Assembly: GCA_023436145.1 (NCBI GenBank)
Contig: JAEZKP010000023.1
Span: 1-64,000, forward strand
Length of the DNA: 64,000 nt
Source: Fibrobacterota bacterium
GTDB taxonomy: Bacteria; Fibrobacterota; Chitinivibrionia; Chitinivibrionales; Chitinispirillaceae
Direction of reading: 5' to 3'
A program made the position numbers and the translations under genes. The notes under the pieces were generated by a model, which was not told where the DNA came from, did not search any database, and worked only from the letters and a program-made list of their open reading frames with translations. This document shows, piece after piece, positions 27,360 to 38,113 of this stretch (positions within the stretch are counted from its first letter, which is position 1; the number at the start of each line of letters is the position of its first letter).

Positions 27360-30300
27360 ATGGCAATAAAATCTCCACTTATCGATGAACGTGTAATGGA
27401 GAAACTCTTTGAGGAGTTTCTGGTACGTGCTCGTTTCTATCTTCCGCAATGGAATCCAAACCATGAGACAGATGCAGGGATTGCGGTTGCCCGGATTTTC
27501 TTTGAAATGCTGGACAAAATACGGGTACGACTCAATCAGATGCCTGAAAAAAGTATAGTCAAATTCTTTGACTCATTAGGAATTGACCTTCTTCCGGCTC
27601 AATCTGCAAAAACGTGGGTTTCTTTCACTGCTATACCAGAAGCTCCCACTATCGCAATTGTAGCTGCTGGAAGCGAAATTTCCGGCAAAGGCATTAATAT
27701 CGATGGAAAGGAAACCGATGTACCTTTTCAGACATTGAAAGATCTTGCGGTTAGTCCAGCAAAACTAAAGAATCTGATATCCGTGCGTTCAGCCTCAGAT
27801 CAGATTTTTTCATTCACTTTCATAGAAAAGGATAACGGGGAAATCAAGCCTTTTTCAGGAATAAATTTACAGGAACACAGCTTCTATATCGCTCATCCAG
27901 ACCTCTTCAATCTTGCTCAAAATGCATTTTTTACAATCGAATTTCTTCTGAACTCCGGAGTTCAAAAGGACATTCTTGAGAAGAATGAAAAAAGCTGGTT
28001 TATCTGGGAATATTATAATGATACATATGGTACATGGATTGAACTGGGTGACACAGATTCCGATGGAACGAATGGATTAGTCAACAACGGAATAATGGTA
28101 ATTAATAAATTCTATAAAGGAGAAATTAACGAATATATTATCGATGGGATGAAAAACCGTTGGATACGCTGCAGGGTTTTGAAAAATTTGACCAGCGCAA
28201 AATCAAAAAGTCTGCCGGAAATTACCTCATTGAAAATAAGTGTCAAGTCGGATAAAATCGGGCCGGAGATGGCATTCAACAACAACCTGCCATTAGACAT
28301 AGGGATAAAGACAGTTCGCTTGTTGGGCATTGATGTTGGAGATATATGGTTGTGGTCCGGAAGTATAAGCACAGGTGGTAACAATCTTGCAATCATATCT
28401 TTACCTTCAGTTAGAAGTAAGGATATCGTTAAAAACGATCGAATTCAGCTGGAAGATGGTTCTCAATGGGAAATCACGGAAGGAATAATAGATGATAATG
28501 TTAATGTTAAACTAGCTGTTTTTTTGCTGGAAAAAACAATTCCTAAAGACTTTGAACCTGTAAGTTTAAATTTCTCCTCAAATACAATTGAACAGAATGC
28601 AAATAATTATTCAGTTCAGTGGCTCAGCTTTAATTACACAACTAAAGTAATAGCTGTAAAAATAAGCAATCTTCCTACTTCAAAACCTGAATCTATTACC
28701 TTTGAAAGAAAAGAAAAAAAGACTGTTAGCAGTAATTTAATGGAACCTATTGTAATTAACATTGCTACTGATATCACCTCAGGATGTTCTGTATACTCGT
28801 TAAAAAAATTGCTGGGTACCAGAGATATCAGCTCTTATGCTATAGGAACTTCAATTCGACTAATCACAGCGATTCGGAAAGGCAAAGTTTCGGAAGTTCC
28901 GATTTCAGTTATGGTGGATGATAAAACTGATCTTCCGCAATCGCGCTTCCTCTATTTCGATCCACCCGAAGAATCTGATGTGGAATTTTTCCTCAAGTTT
29001 AAGGTCACCTCCATCTCTAAAAAAGGAGAGCGTGTCGACATTTCCTTGCTTGATATCAATGGAGAAACGGCCTATCCCGATTCTAAACAGGAAGGTGATA
29101 ACTTATACCTTGTTTCCCATATTAAACCATTTGGGGAGATTCCTTTCACAGGTGATATCTTTTATCTTGCATGCGATGAGGCATTTTCAAAAAAGAACGC
29201 CACAATCACTGTTTCATTTTCATACAAATTGAATGCATTTCCTACAGCACCCGGTAACCCAAATCCACCAGAAAAGAATGAAGCAAAAAAGTCACACAAC
29301 ACACTCGCAACAACTGCTAAATCTTTTGATAATCAAAAAACAATAAAGCAGGATAAAACTGACAAAATTTTCATTCCACCAATATTAATATGGGAATATT
29401 GGAGTGGTGCTGCAAAAACCTGGCGACGTCTAAACACTATTGATACCACCATAGGCTTCACTAAAGAAGGATCGGATTGGAGTACTGGTGAATTGCGGTT
29501 CACCTGTCCTGAAGAAATCGCCAAATTCAAAGTAAACGGAGAAGAAAAACTGTGGATCAGAGCACGGATAATTGAGGGTGACTACGGTAAACCAACAATA
29601 GTTTTACCTGAAACTTTTACCATAACAGAAACCATTGAAACTGACAATAAAAAATATACTTATAATAATCCAAACCTTCAAAAAGCAGATGTCCATTACC
29701 CTATAATTCGTAATATCTCAATTACCTACGAAACCAGGAAGGAATATCCATCTACCTGTCTTTGTCTGAACAATGCCGCCTACTCAGTCATTACCAATAT
29801 GACAAACCAGGAAAACCGGCCATTCCATCCATTTGAGGAGTTACCCGAAAAACGTGATGCACTCTTTTTTCGTTTTGACAAACAGCTTACAGGTGGACCT
29901 TTACGTATCTATTTCCATTTAAAAAAAGAGTTTCGAGATCTCAACAAATTAGAATCTGTATGGTATTACAGAAAAGGAGATTCATGGGAAAAATTCACTG
30001 TAGATGATACTACTGGTGGATTCCGAATGCATGGATATGTTGAGTTTTTCGGCAAACAGGACTTTACCGAAACCACTCTTTTTAATCTTTCGGGATACTG
30101 GCTGAAAGTATCATTACCTAATGGTAATTTTCCTGAGGACCTTATCTTTGATGGTATTTACATTAATGCAGTAGAGGCAATACAGAGCAGTTTGATTAAT
30201 GATGAGCAGCTCGGAGCAAGCGATGGAACAGTGGACCAGACCTTTCTCACCATCAAATCACCAATTATTGACCAGTGTGTCTGGGTGCGGGAACCATCAC

Positions 30301-31355
30301 AACCTGATGAGAATGCAATACAGAGGATTAAAAAAGATGAACCAGATAATCCTCTCATAAAAGTCACCGATAACAGCCCCTGGAGCGGTGAATACTGGAT
30401 TCGCTGGCATTGTGTAGAAGATTTTGACAACACCGGCCCAGATGATCGCCATTACAGAGTTGACCACAGAACCGGCACTATCTGTTTCGGAAATGGCAAA
30501 AAAGGCATGGTTCCTCCAAAAGGCGCAGCCAACATCAAGATCTCTTATCGTTTTGGAGGTGGTATTGCGGGAAATGCACAGGCTGGAGCAATTTCTTCTG
30601 TTAAGACGTCAATTCCATATATTAACAAAGTAATAAACCCTTTTAGAGCTGATGGTGGTGCAGAATCTGAAACAACCGAAACAGCTTTGATTCGCGGTGC
30701 TCAGACCCTTCAGCATCGAAACCGCGCTGTTACTGCTGAAGATTTCGAACGAATCACACTGCTTTCCCGTGCTGTCGCCAGAGCCCGCTGTCTTCCAAAT
30801 ATTGATGATGAAGGGGAACCCAATCCTGGCTGGATATCAGTGCTCATCATTCCCCGGACCGATGAAAAACCTCCAATAGCCAGTATGCAGCTAATTTCAA
30901 ATATCAATGATTCTCTTCAAAAGGCTTGTGTGGGCACTGTTGCAGCCGATAATCGGTTGGCAATACGATCTCCCAGATTCATTACAATCCGGGTTAAAGC
31001 AATATTGATTCCCAAAACCGCTGATTCTTCGGCTTCTATTGTAAACGATGCAGTAAATGCCCTGGACTATTTCTTTGACCCGATCTCTGGTGGATTGAAT
31101 AAAACCGGGTGGGAATTCGGTGGAACCGTTTTTTATTCGTCAATTGTTGCCATTCTGGAAGGTATTAAAAATGTTGAATATATGTTGGAATGCCAGGTAT
31201 ATGCTGATGATGTCTGCTATAACGATGACATTTTGATTCCCTTTGATGCAGTGACTATACCCGGAGATCATTCTATCGATCTGGTACTCCGGGAAGATCA
31301 GTCAATTGATTCACTTGTCTTTTCACAGTGCGATGAAAGTGAAACATGTTTATGA
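27360..31355 (+). CDS. Large baseplate wedge protein, gpJ-like (Cis11-like)
   Basis: The 1331-aa product begins MEKLFEEFLVRARFYLPQWNPNHETDAGIAVARIFFEML, the N-terminal wedge signature of the putative baseplate assembly family. It ends with a gpJ core: TALIRGAQTLQHRNRAVTAEDFERITLLSRAVARARCLPN and FFDPISGGLNKTGWEFGGTVFYSSIVAILEGI. Between them lie several beta-sandwich inserts with repeated WEYWSG...W-type strands and a Lys/Asn-rich linker near residues 625-665. It is large for the family. It forms the wedge ring that triggers sheath contraction. Translation starts 3 bases after the gp25 stop. Confidence 0.9.
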   Translation: MAIKSPLIDERVMEKLFEEFLVRARFYLPQWNPNHETDAGIAVARIFFEMLDKIRVRLNQMPEKSIVKFFDSLGIDLLPAQSAKTWVSFTAIPEAPTIAIVAAGSEISGKGINIDGKETDVPFQTLKDLAVSPAKLKNLISVRSASDQIFSFTFIEKDNGEIKPFSGINLQEHSFYIAHPDLFNLAQNAFFTIEFLLNSGVQKDILEKNEKSWFIWEYYNDTYGTWIELGDTDSDGTNGLVNNGIMVINKFYKGEINEYIIDGMKNRWIRCRVLKNLTSAKSKSLPEITSLKISVKSDKIGPEMAFNNNLPLDIGIKTVRLLGIDVGDIWLWSGSISTGGNNLAIISLPSVRSKDIVKNDRIQLEDGSQWEITEGIIDDNVNVKLAVFLLEKTIPKDFEPVSLNFSSNTIEQNANNYSVQWLSFNYTTKVIAVKISNLPTSKPESITFERKEKKTVSSNLMEPIVINIATDITSGCSVYSLKKLLGTRDISSYAIGTSIRLITAIRKGKVSEVPISVMVDDKTDLPQSRFLYFDPPEESDVEFFLKFKVTSISKKGERVDISLLDINGETAYPDSKQEGDNLYLVSHIKPFGEIPFTGDIFYLACDEAFSKKNATITVSFSYKLNAFPTAPGNPNPPEKNEAKKSHNTLATTAKSFDNQKTIKQDKTDKIFIPPILIWEYWSGAAKTWRRLNTIDTTIGFTKEGSDWSTGELRFTCPEEIAKFKVNGEEKLWIRARIIEGDYGKPTIVLPETFTITETIETDNKKYTYNNPNLQKADVHYPIIRNISITYETRKEYPSTCLCLNNAAYSVITNMTNQENRPFHPFEELPEKRDALFFRFDKQLTGGPLRIYFHLKKEFRDLNKLESVWYYRKGDSWEKFTVDDTTGGFRMHGYVEFFGKQDFTETTLFNLSGYWLKVSLPNGNFPEDLIFDGIYINAVEAIQSSLINDEQLGASDGTVDQTFLTIKSPIIDQCVWVREPSQPDENAIQRIKKDEPDNPLIKVTDNSPWSGEYWIRWHCVEDFDNTGPDDRHYRVDHRTGTICFGNGKKGMVPPKGAANIKISYRFGGGIAGNAQAGAISSVKTSIPYINKVINPFRADGGAESETTETALIRGAQTLQHRNRAVTAEDFERITLLSRAVARARCLPNIDDEGEPNPGWISVLIIPRTDEKPPIASMQLISNINDSLQKACVGTVAADNRLAIRSPRFITIRVKAILIPKTADSSASIVNDAVNALDYFFDPISGGLNKTGWEFGGTVFYSSIVAILEGIKNVEYMLECQVYADDVCYNDDILIPFDAVTIPGDHSIDLVLREDQSIDSLVFSQCDESETCL

Positions 31356-31468
31356 ATTGCGTGTTTATTTCGGTCAGAAGTTCACTAACCCGAACTTTCA
31401 CTCAGTTAGTCAGACAAATATCCCGCTGGCCTGACCAGAGATTTTTATATGCTTAAACTGGAGGAATA

Positions 31469-33913
31469 ATGTCACTTCAAATTCCAAATCTGGATGATAA
31501 AACCTTTGAAGAGCTGTTTACTGAGGGACGTGCTCTTATTCCCCGTTATGCCCAGCAATGGACCGATCATAATTTCAGTGATCCCGGCATCACCTTTATC
31601 GATCTTTTCGCCTGGCTCGCCGAAATGCAGATCTATTCTACAAATAGAATTACGCCTGGACATAAATTAAAATTCCTTAAATACCTCCAGACTCTCCCCA
31701 AGCCGGCAACTCCCTCCATTGCACGTGTATTTCTTACACTTAAAAATACAATTCAATCTGTACCCATACCTCCAGGCACGTTGCTTTTTGCTGTTGACAA
31801 GCTAACCGGTCTTTTAGAACCATTTGAAACTATAGAACCAGTTACAGTGTCATCTGCATCAATCTCTATGCTTTTTTATTTAAAAAACGATATATGGTAT
31901 GATGTATCCGGAGGATTTGCTTCAAAAAACGGCTATTTCCAGCCTTTTGATCAATCAACTCCAACACAAGGCAGACTTCTGATAGGTCTTAATCAGGCGA
32001 CTTCCGGTAATCCCTTGCGTGTACATTTTGATATTAACGAAAATTTTTCTTTATTAACTAACCCGCCCACAACAGAAAGTGACCGGTTTCCATCAGTAAC
32101 TCTTATCTGGGAAATTTGGAATGGTGCCTCCTGGCAGGCATTATCTATTGAGGATGATACCTGTGGATTGATTCACAGCGGCGATATAATTATTTCCGGA
32201 ATGGAAAAAGCCCGGGAATCTTCGCTACATGACATATCAGAATTTCAAAAAGTTCCTTATACAAACCCATTAACCTGGATTTCTGCTACTCCATCCGGAA
32301 ACCACGGTGAGGTCTATGAAATACCTCCTCAAATACATTCCATACGGCTTCATTCTGTTCCGGTAATCCATGGCCAGACATGGAGAAACGAATCTTACAA
32401 CGGAACCGGACTTCCAAAACAAAATATTGAGTTGAAGAATGCCCCTATTCTTGATGGTACTATCAGAGTACTATTAAGAAAAATCCGACTGAGAACTGAT
32501 GACAAGGAATGGATTGAAGTGATGGATTTCAATTCATCAGAAAAAAATGATTATCATTTCAAAGTTGATATTTCAAATAAAGCTATACACTTTAATGAAA
32601 AACTAAATCAAATCCGGTCAGACACTGAAAACGTTACTATAATCACAATCTTCAAAAAATATTACAATGGTTCAGGAAAACCTTTTCAAAAGTTTTTTCT
32701 GAGAGAACCTCCTGTTGAAGCACAAAATGTCAAGGTAATGATAAATAATCAACAGTGGAGCGAGATCAGCAATTTTTCTTCATCAAAACCGGATGATTTG
32801 CACTTTACTATTAATTACGATGAAGGTACGTTGTGCTTTGGCGATGGCAAGCATGGCAGTATTCCTTCAAAAGGAAATGAAAATATTCTGATCACTTCCG
32901 AATGTGAAAGCATGGGAAGCATGGAACCTTCTTTTCCCATCCGATTTTTCAATAATATTCCCATGTCAACCTCAACAATAACTGTTTCAGTTACTTCTGT
33001 TGAATGGACCGAGGTTTTTGATTTTGATGCATCAAAACCCAATGACCCTCATTTTACAGTCGATTGCACCGCAGGCCTACTGAAGTTTGGTGATGGTGAA
33101 CATGGTGATATTCCTCCGGTCAGTGATAAAAACATAATTATTGAGAGCTATCGTAGTGGTGGAGGAATCAGAGGAAATATAGCTTCAGACAAAATAATCC
33201 GCTTCGATAATCCTGAATACAACACAGTAATCATATCTGGTTCTTCTTCAGGTTCCGGTGGCAGTGAGCAAGAAACCCTGGATCAGACGCTTGATCGTGC
33301 CCGCCGTGAGCGGAAAATACCGACCAGATTGATTTCTGCAGATGATATCGAGCAACTCGCTTTTCAAACACCTGGAACCAGAATGCATTCTGCCAGGGCA
33401 CTCTTCGGCTATCATCCGCTCTATTGTTCGATCACTATGCCGGGAACCTGCACTCTTCTGGTTGTCCCAGCAGTTGAAAATGTATACGCAGTTCCTCCCG
33501 TTTCTCCCAGCAACGGTTTTATTAACCGTATCAAGCGATTTATAAATCAAAAAAGACTCATTACAACCGATTTACATATTACAGGACCTGAATATAAACC
33601 AGTATCCGTATCTGCACAACTATACATTCGACCAAACATGAACTCTGAAAGCATCAGAACTGTTGCGCTGAATACACTGAACAATTTTCTCAATCCATTT
33701 ATCGGAGGACATGACAATAAAGGATGGGAACCGGGTTACCCTGTAATTGCTTCGGACCTTATTGCCATACTCCAAAACATAGAGGGAATTGTCTGTGTGA
33801 AGAATGTGATACTTTCAAGTTCTGATGGTATTCAAACGGATAATAAAATCTTATTGTCAAAAACAGGCATTGCCTACTCTTCCGGTCATTTTTTAACGGT
33901 ATTGACGGATTGA
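31469..33913 (+). CDS. Second gpJ-like baseplate protein (Cis11/12-like)
   Basis: This 814-aa protein has the same wedge layout as the preceding one: LFTEGRALIPRYAQQWTDHNFSDPGITFIDLFAWLAEMQIY at the start and a C-terminal GWEPGYPVIASDLIAILQNIEGI core. The middle contains repeated W-x-E-[VI]-x-[DN]-F-[DN]-x-S-[EKS] strands (about 350, 430, 510) followed by FGDGKHG/FGDGEHG-type loops, also seen in the 1331-aa protein. The two probably pair in the baseplate wedge. A GGAGGA site and a 113-base gap precede it. Confidence 0.88.
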   Translation: MSLQIPNLDDKTFEELFTEGRALIPRYAQQWTDHNFSDPGITFIDLFAWLAEMQIYSTNRITPGHKLKFLKYLQTLPKPATPSIARVFLTLKNTIQSVPIPPGTLLFAVDKLTGLLEPFETIEPVTVSSASISMLFYLKNDIWYDVSGGFASKNGYFQPFDQSTPTQGRLLIGLNQATSGNPLRVHFDINENFSLLTNPPTTESDRFPSVTLIWEIWNGASWQALSIEDDTCGLIHSGDIIISGMEKARESSLHDISEFQKVPYTNPLTWISATPSGNHGEVYEIPPQIHSIRLHSVPVIHGQTWRNESYNGTGLPKQNIELKNAPILDGTIRVLLRKIRLRTDDKEWIEVMDFNSSEKNDYHFKVDISNKAIHFNEKLNQIRSDTENVTIITIFKKYYNGSGKPFQKFFLREPPVEAQNVKVMINNQQWSEISNFSSSKPDDLHFTINYDEGTLCFGDGKHGSIPSKGNENILITSECESMGSMEPSFPIRFFNNIPMSTSTITVSVTSVEWTEVFDFDASKPNDPHFTVDCTAGLLKFGDGEHGDIPPVSDKNIIIESYRSGGGIRGNIASDKIIRFDNPEYNTVIISGSSSGSGGSEQETLDQTLDRARRERKIPTRLISADDIEQLAFQTPGTRMHSARALFGYHPLYCSITMPGTCTLLVVPAVENVYAVPPVSPSNGFINRIKRFINQKRLITTDLHITGPEYKPVSVSAQLYIRPNMNSESIRTVALNTLNNFLNPFIGGHDNKGWEPGYPVIASDLIAILQNIEGIVCVKNVILSSSDGIQTDNKILLSKTGIAYSSGHFLTVLTD

Positions 33914-33917
33914 TCTT

Positions 33918-36077
33918 ATGGACCAGAACGAATTTAAATATTTCACTATGACAGCATTCGACCTACTGCGGGAAGGTCATGGTAACGGAGTAGGTATCGA
34001 CCCCAGTAACCGTATAACTCTTGCTTCATCATCTGCTGTTTCCGAAAGTGGCCCACTTACAACTCCTGCAGGTATGGCCATTGACAACTCAGGTACTCTT
34101 TTCATAGTTGATAAAACTAGTGGTTTCATTTATTTTGTTTGCCCTCAGAAATCTGTACCCGTCAGAATACCCTGTATAGGTGGGATTGGTTCAGAAGCCT
34201 GCAAATTTCGATTCAGTACCAGCTCGGATGATCGATACAAGCGTTTAATCAGTCCAGAAATTGAAATCTCTGAAGATGCAAAAGACCTTTCCACTTTTGG
34301 CGCAATAGCTGTAAGTAAACAATTTATTGCCATTTCTGATACAGCCAACCATCGTGTGCAATGCTTCTTTCGTCAAACTCTGCAAATTAGCTATATCGTT
34401 GACAGTGAAATGTTCAAACGCCTGGGAATTCCGGGACAATGGGATAATTTCTCTCCCTGGGACTGTGTAATTGATTCTTTTGGCGACCTCTATATAATCG
34501 ATATCAACTCAAAATCGCTGTTTCGGATCAGCTATCGCGGAAATCATGCAGTACGAATGGGTGTAGACGAACTGGCTGACCCTGTCTCTCTTTTCCTTGA
34601 TGATTCAGGCACTCTGTATGTTCTTGACAGAGGCAATTCTGCAGTTCTGAGTAAAACAGCCGGACCCATGGGAACCTGGAGTAAGGTGATTTCATTGTCC
34701 AATACTACATTGAACAGGCCCCTTGGATTGGCGGTTGACCATCGTAAAACCATCTATGTGGGTGAATGCGGAACGAAATTCCATTTCTGGAATAGTAATG
34801 GGGAATATGGAGGTCATTTATCGAATCCGTTCGGCTACTGCTTACGACTTACCTCCGGTCCTGGCACTATGATTTTTTCAGAGTGCACAAAGAATGGCAT
34901 AATCAGACTCAATGATGAGAAATCATATGTAAAAGAAGGGTACTTCTTTTCAAGGCTGTTTGATGGTGGAGAGGAAATGGCCTATTCCAGCTGGCATCGA
35001 ATAACCATTGATGCAATTCTTGTCAAAGGCACATTTCTGGGTGTGGATTATATCTGTGACAACAATAGAAGAAAATTGGAAAAACCATGGGAAATAGAAG
35101 AATCCAGATGGTATTGTCTATTTAATCTTTACGGTGAAGATACAGCTTCAGCCGATGCGTTGATGTCCGATGTTCAGGGACAATACCTGACTGTAAGGAT
35201 CCGAATGGGCGGTGATGGTAACAATACACCGCGAATTCGACGGATAAGAATATCTTACCCACATGAATCATATCTGCGTTATCTTCCTGCAGTTTATCAG
35301 CAAGACCCTATCGGTCGTGATATCACTGATCGTTTTATGTCGCTGTTTGAATCATTCAATTTAGACATGGAAGAGCAGATCGGTTCAATTACCCGGCTGC
35401 TCGATCCAATCAGCACCCGCGCTGATTTTCTACCCTGGCTTGCATCCTGGCTTGGAATCGTTCAGGATGAGAACTGGCCGGAAGAACGCTTTAGAGAGCT
35501 GCTTTCCCGTTCCTATTCACTGTTCAAATCTCGAGGTACAATCCAGGGTCTCAGTGATGTCATTTCATTGTACACTGGTTCAAATGTAAAAATAGTCGAA
35601 CACTTCAGATATTTACGCCCGATGGTCCTTGGAGCAAATGTACTTGTAGGAATGAGCACAGTTGTAGGAAAACAATTTACTTTACCTCTTGTTCTGGAAG
35701 AAACATCGACCATTGGTACATTTACTCTGATTGAAGAGTATGAGCCACCTGAAACGCCATTCCTTGCTGATGCTTTTGATTTTACTGTAATAATCGATGC
35801 ACCTGATATGACAGAAAGTATGCGGACCTGCCTTCTTCGTATCATAGATCAAGAAAAACCTGCTCACACCAGATACCGTATTCATTTCACTAAAGAAGGC
35901 GCTCCCAGAATCGGCAGTGCTTTAATCGGTATCGATACACGAATGACACATGCACACCAGCCAATGGAAATCGGAACTGATATTGTAGGTACTACTACGA
36001 TTATTGGGACCAGACATCCCACAAATGGAATATTTGGTATAAACTCGCGAATAGGAATAAATTCTTTCTTGCAATAG
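33918..36077 (+). CDS. Beta-propeller/gpI fusion, tail protein I family (Cis12-like)
   Basis: The first ~340 residues of this 719-aa protein form NHL-like repeats: GLTLFIVDK-type blades around GMAIDNSGTLFIVD, IDSFGDLYIID, LDDSGTLYVLD and LAVDHRKTIYVGE. From about residue 455 the sequence RYLPAVYQQDPIGRDITDRF...LLDPISTRADFLPWLASWLG matches the phage tail protein I domain, which joins the wedge to fibres. The propeller may display outward and bind other baseplate or surface molecules. It begins 4 bases after the second gpJ-like gene. Confidence 0.85.
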   Translation: MDQNEFKYFTMTAFDLLREGHGNGVGIDPSNRITLASSSAVSESGPLTTPAGMAIDNSGTLFIVDKTSGFIYFVCPQKSVPVRIPCIGGIGSEACKFRFSTSSDDRYKRLISPEIEISEDAKDLSTFGAIAVSKQFIAISDTANHRVQCFFRQTLQISYIVDSEMFKRLGIPGQWDNFSPWDCVIDSFGDLYIIDINSKSLFRISYRGNHAVRMGVDELADPVSLFLDDSGTLYVLDRGNSAVLSKTAGPMGTWSKVISLSNTTLNRPLGLAVDHRKTIYVGECGTKFHFWNSNGEYGGHLSNPFGYCLRLTSGPGTMIFSECTKNGIIRLNDEKSYVKEGYFFSRLFDGGEEMAYSSWHRITIDAILVKGTFLGVDYICDNNRRKLEKPWEIEESRWYCLFNLYGEDTASADALMSDVQGQYLTVRIRMGGDGNNTPRIRRIRISYPHESYLRYLPAVYQQDPIGRDITDRFMSLFESFNLDMEEQIGSITRLLDPISTRADFLPWLASWLGIVQDENWPEERFRELLSRSYSLFKSRGTIQGLSDVISLYTGSNVKIVEHFRYLRPMVLGANVLVGMSTVVGKQFTLPLVLEETSTIGTFTLIEEYEPPETPFLADAFDFTVIIDAPDMTESMRTCLLRIIDQEKPAHTRYRIHFTKEGAPRIGSALIGIDTRMTHAHQPMEIGTDIVGTTTIIGTRHPTNGIFGINSRIGINSFLQ

Positions 36078-36097
36078 TTAATTAATAGGAGGATATG

Positions 36098-38101
36098 ATG
36101 AACTGTCAACAAGATCAAAAAGGTTTTTCCAGTACAATGAGTTCCCAGAAAGATCCACATCGCGCTTCCAGACCGGAGTGTGATTTCGAGAGATTGAATT
36201 ACTATTATGGTCAGATGATGGTTGAACGGGACTTTCGCGACCAACAGCATTATTATAACGAAAAAAGATGGATGCTAAACCGTTATGGAATTGGCTGGGG
36301 AGTGTTACATGGTTTAAAAGTAAACATTAAAGAAGTATCTGCCCATGTTAATGATTTCAGGGATAATCCACCTGATATCGAAATTGAACCCGGATTTGCT
36401 CTTGATCAATATGGCAATGAAATCCTGGTATGCACCAAACACAGCCTTAATACCTCAGAACTATTAAAAGGTAACACCGGTTATCATGAGCAAAAAGAGG
36501 GAAAAGCAGCTTTTGCTCCAATTTATATAGCTGTCCGGTATCGCGAATGTGGAACTGAACCGTTCAGACTGCCTGACACCCACTGCTGTGATATTGATAG
36601 TGATTACACTTACAGTCGCACACGTGAAACACAGGAATTTATAGTATCACATACCCCGTGGCCTTGCTATGAACACGAATTGCGAGATGATAATGGGTGC
36701 ATTATCGATTGTTTCAGAAATCTGCGTAATCCTGCGGTTAAAATGTTAGAAGACCATCCTCGCCGTTTTCAATGCCAACCCATACCATTGGCAACCCTGT
36801 TTTTCATAAAAAATAAATGGGTAATAGATAATATTGGAATCCGACCTGTGGCCTACAGTAATTACCGGCTCGGTGAGCTTGTCAATTGTATGACTTCCGA
36901 GCTCAGGAAAGTACATGGAGCCGCGTATGATCGCAGAAGTTTTGTTCCACTGCTGGCTCAGACCATTCCGGGTATTAAATTTCGTAGTGGCCGTACGAAA
37001 CAACTGGAAAATATCGGTGAGTTACCTTTCCGTATCACCACTGATGGAAGATATCTCTGGTGCACAGATCTACAATTAAATGTCGTGCACCACATCCCTG
37101 TGGAAAGCGGTATTCTCAATCCATTACCTCCTAAAATCGGATTAGAAAAACCGGGATGGGGAATCTCTTACGATGGTAAATCAGTATGGGTAACCATACC
37201 AGGCGAAAATTCAGTAGAAAAAATCAATGTATGTACACTCGAGAAAAAGACTATTAAACTGGGCGATGAGCATTGTACTCAGAACAAAAGAGACCAGGAA
37301 GAGAATGAGAAACGAGGTGATTGTAAGAAACCCAATAATCCCAGGGAAATTGTTTTTGACGGACAGTATTTATGGATTTCTCATGGTCCGCAAATCTATC
37401 CAGATCAGGAACGATACGAATCATTCGAACATGATGAAAGGGTTCATTATAAAAACAATGGCAAAAATCCCAAACATGGAATGCACCATGAGAGAGTCGA
37501 TAAATTGTACCTGACCCGCTTGGACCCATTTACCGAGGAGAGCGTAAATTACTGGGTGGAAATTAAAGATAGCGTATCACCTGTTTCAGCTATGGTTTTT
37601 GACGGTCAAGCTTTATGGATTATTTATAATGACAATCATTTCCGTGCTATAGCCCGTAGAGTTCACATTTCTTTCCTGCCAAATAACCAGTTTCCTAAAG
37701 ATATGCAACTTCGTGCAGACGAGCCAATAGAGCTTGGAGGAAACCATGCAAAAGATATTGCCTACGACGGCAATTCTGTCTGGGTCACGCACAGTGAAGG
37801 TGCTTCGAAAATCGATCCCTTTTATTATCAGGTAATAGCTGCCACTGCTGACAGAGGACATCTTTCGTCGATTGCCTTCGATGGATCAATGATGTGGATG
37901 GTTCAGAACAGAGGTAATGAATCTGAACTTCGTCAATGTCATCTCTACTCGCTTGAGAACCGTGGAGGTTATGAATTTCGCAACGAAGATCATGGATTAC
38001 ATATTGGCCGGATCTGTTTTGATGGTAATTATCTATGGGTGACAGGAAACAAAATGGACCTGGAAACCGGCAAAGGCATTATTTACCGAATTCTTCCTTA
38101 G
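36098..38101 (+). CDS. Baseplate-anchored seven-bladed beta-propeller protein
   Basis: ATG 36098 is preferred over 36095 because AGGAGG (36087-36092) is then at a normal distance. Near residues 28-75 is an anchor motif, FERLNYYYGQMMVERDF...GVLHGLKV, shared with the next two genes. From about 316 to the end there are seven repeats with DGxxxW (DGRYLW, DGKSVW, DGQYLW, DGQALW, DGNSVW, DGSMMW, DGNYLW), which suggests a seven-bladed propeller. The middle part is Cys-rich. No signal peptide is present. It is probably a peripheral baseplate or receptor-binding component. Confidence 0.65.
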   Translation: MNCQQDQKGFSSTMSSQKDPHRASRPECDFERLNYYYGQMMVERDFRDQQHYYNEKRWMLNRYGIGWGVLHGLKVNIKEVSAHVNDFRDNPPDIEIEPGFALDQYGNEILVCTKHSLNTSELLKGNTGYHEQKEGKAAFAPIYIAVRYRECGTEPFRLPDTHCCDIDSDYTYSRTRETQEFIVSHTPWPCYEHELRDDNGCIIDCFRNLRNPAVKMLEDHPRRFQCQPIPLATLFFIKNKWVIDNIGIRPVAYSNYRLGELVNCMTSELRKVHGAAYDRRSFVPLLAQTIPGIKFRSGRTKQLENIGELPFRITTDGRYLWCTDLQLNVVHHIPVESGILNPLPPKIGLEKPGWGISYDGKSVWVTIPGENSVEKINVCTLEKKTIKLGDEHCTQNKRDQEENEKRGDCKKPNNPREIVFDGQYLWISHGPQIYPDQERYESFEHDERVHYKNNGKNPKHGMHHERVDKLYLTRLDPFTEESVNYWVEIKDSVSPVSAMVFDGQALWIIYNDNHFRAIARRVHISFLPNNQFPKDMQLRADEPIELGGNHAKDIAYDGNSVWVTHSEGASKIDPFYYQVIAATADRGHLSSIAFDGSMMWMVQNRGNESELRQCHLYSLENRGGYEFRNEDHGLHIGRICFDGNYLWVTGNKMDLETGKGIIYRILP

Positions 38102-38113
38102 GAGCGTGAATTT

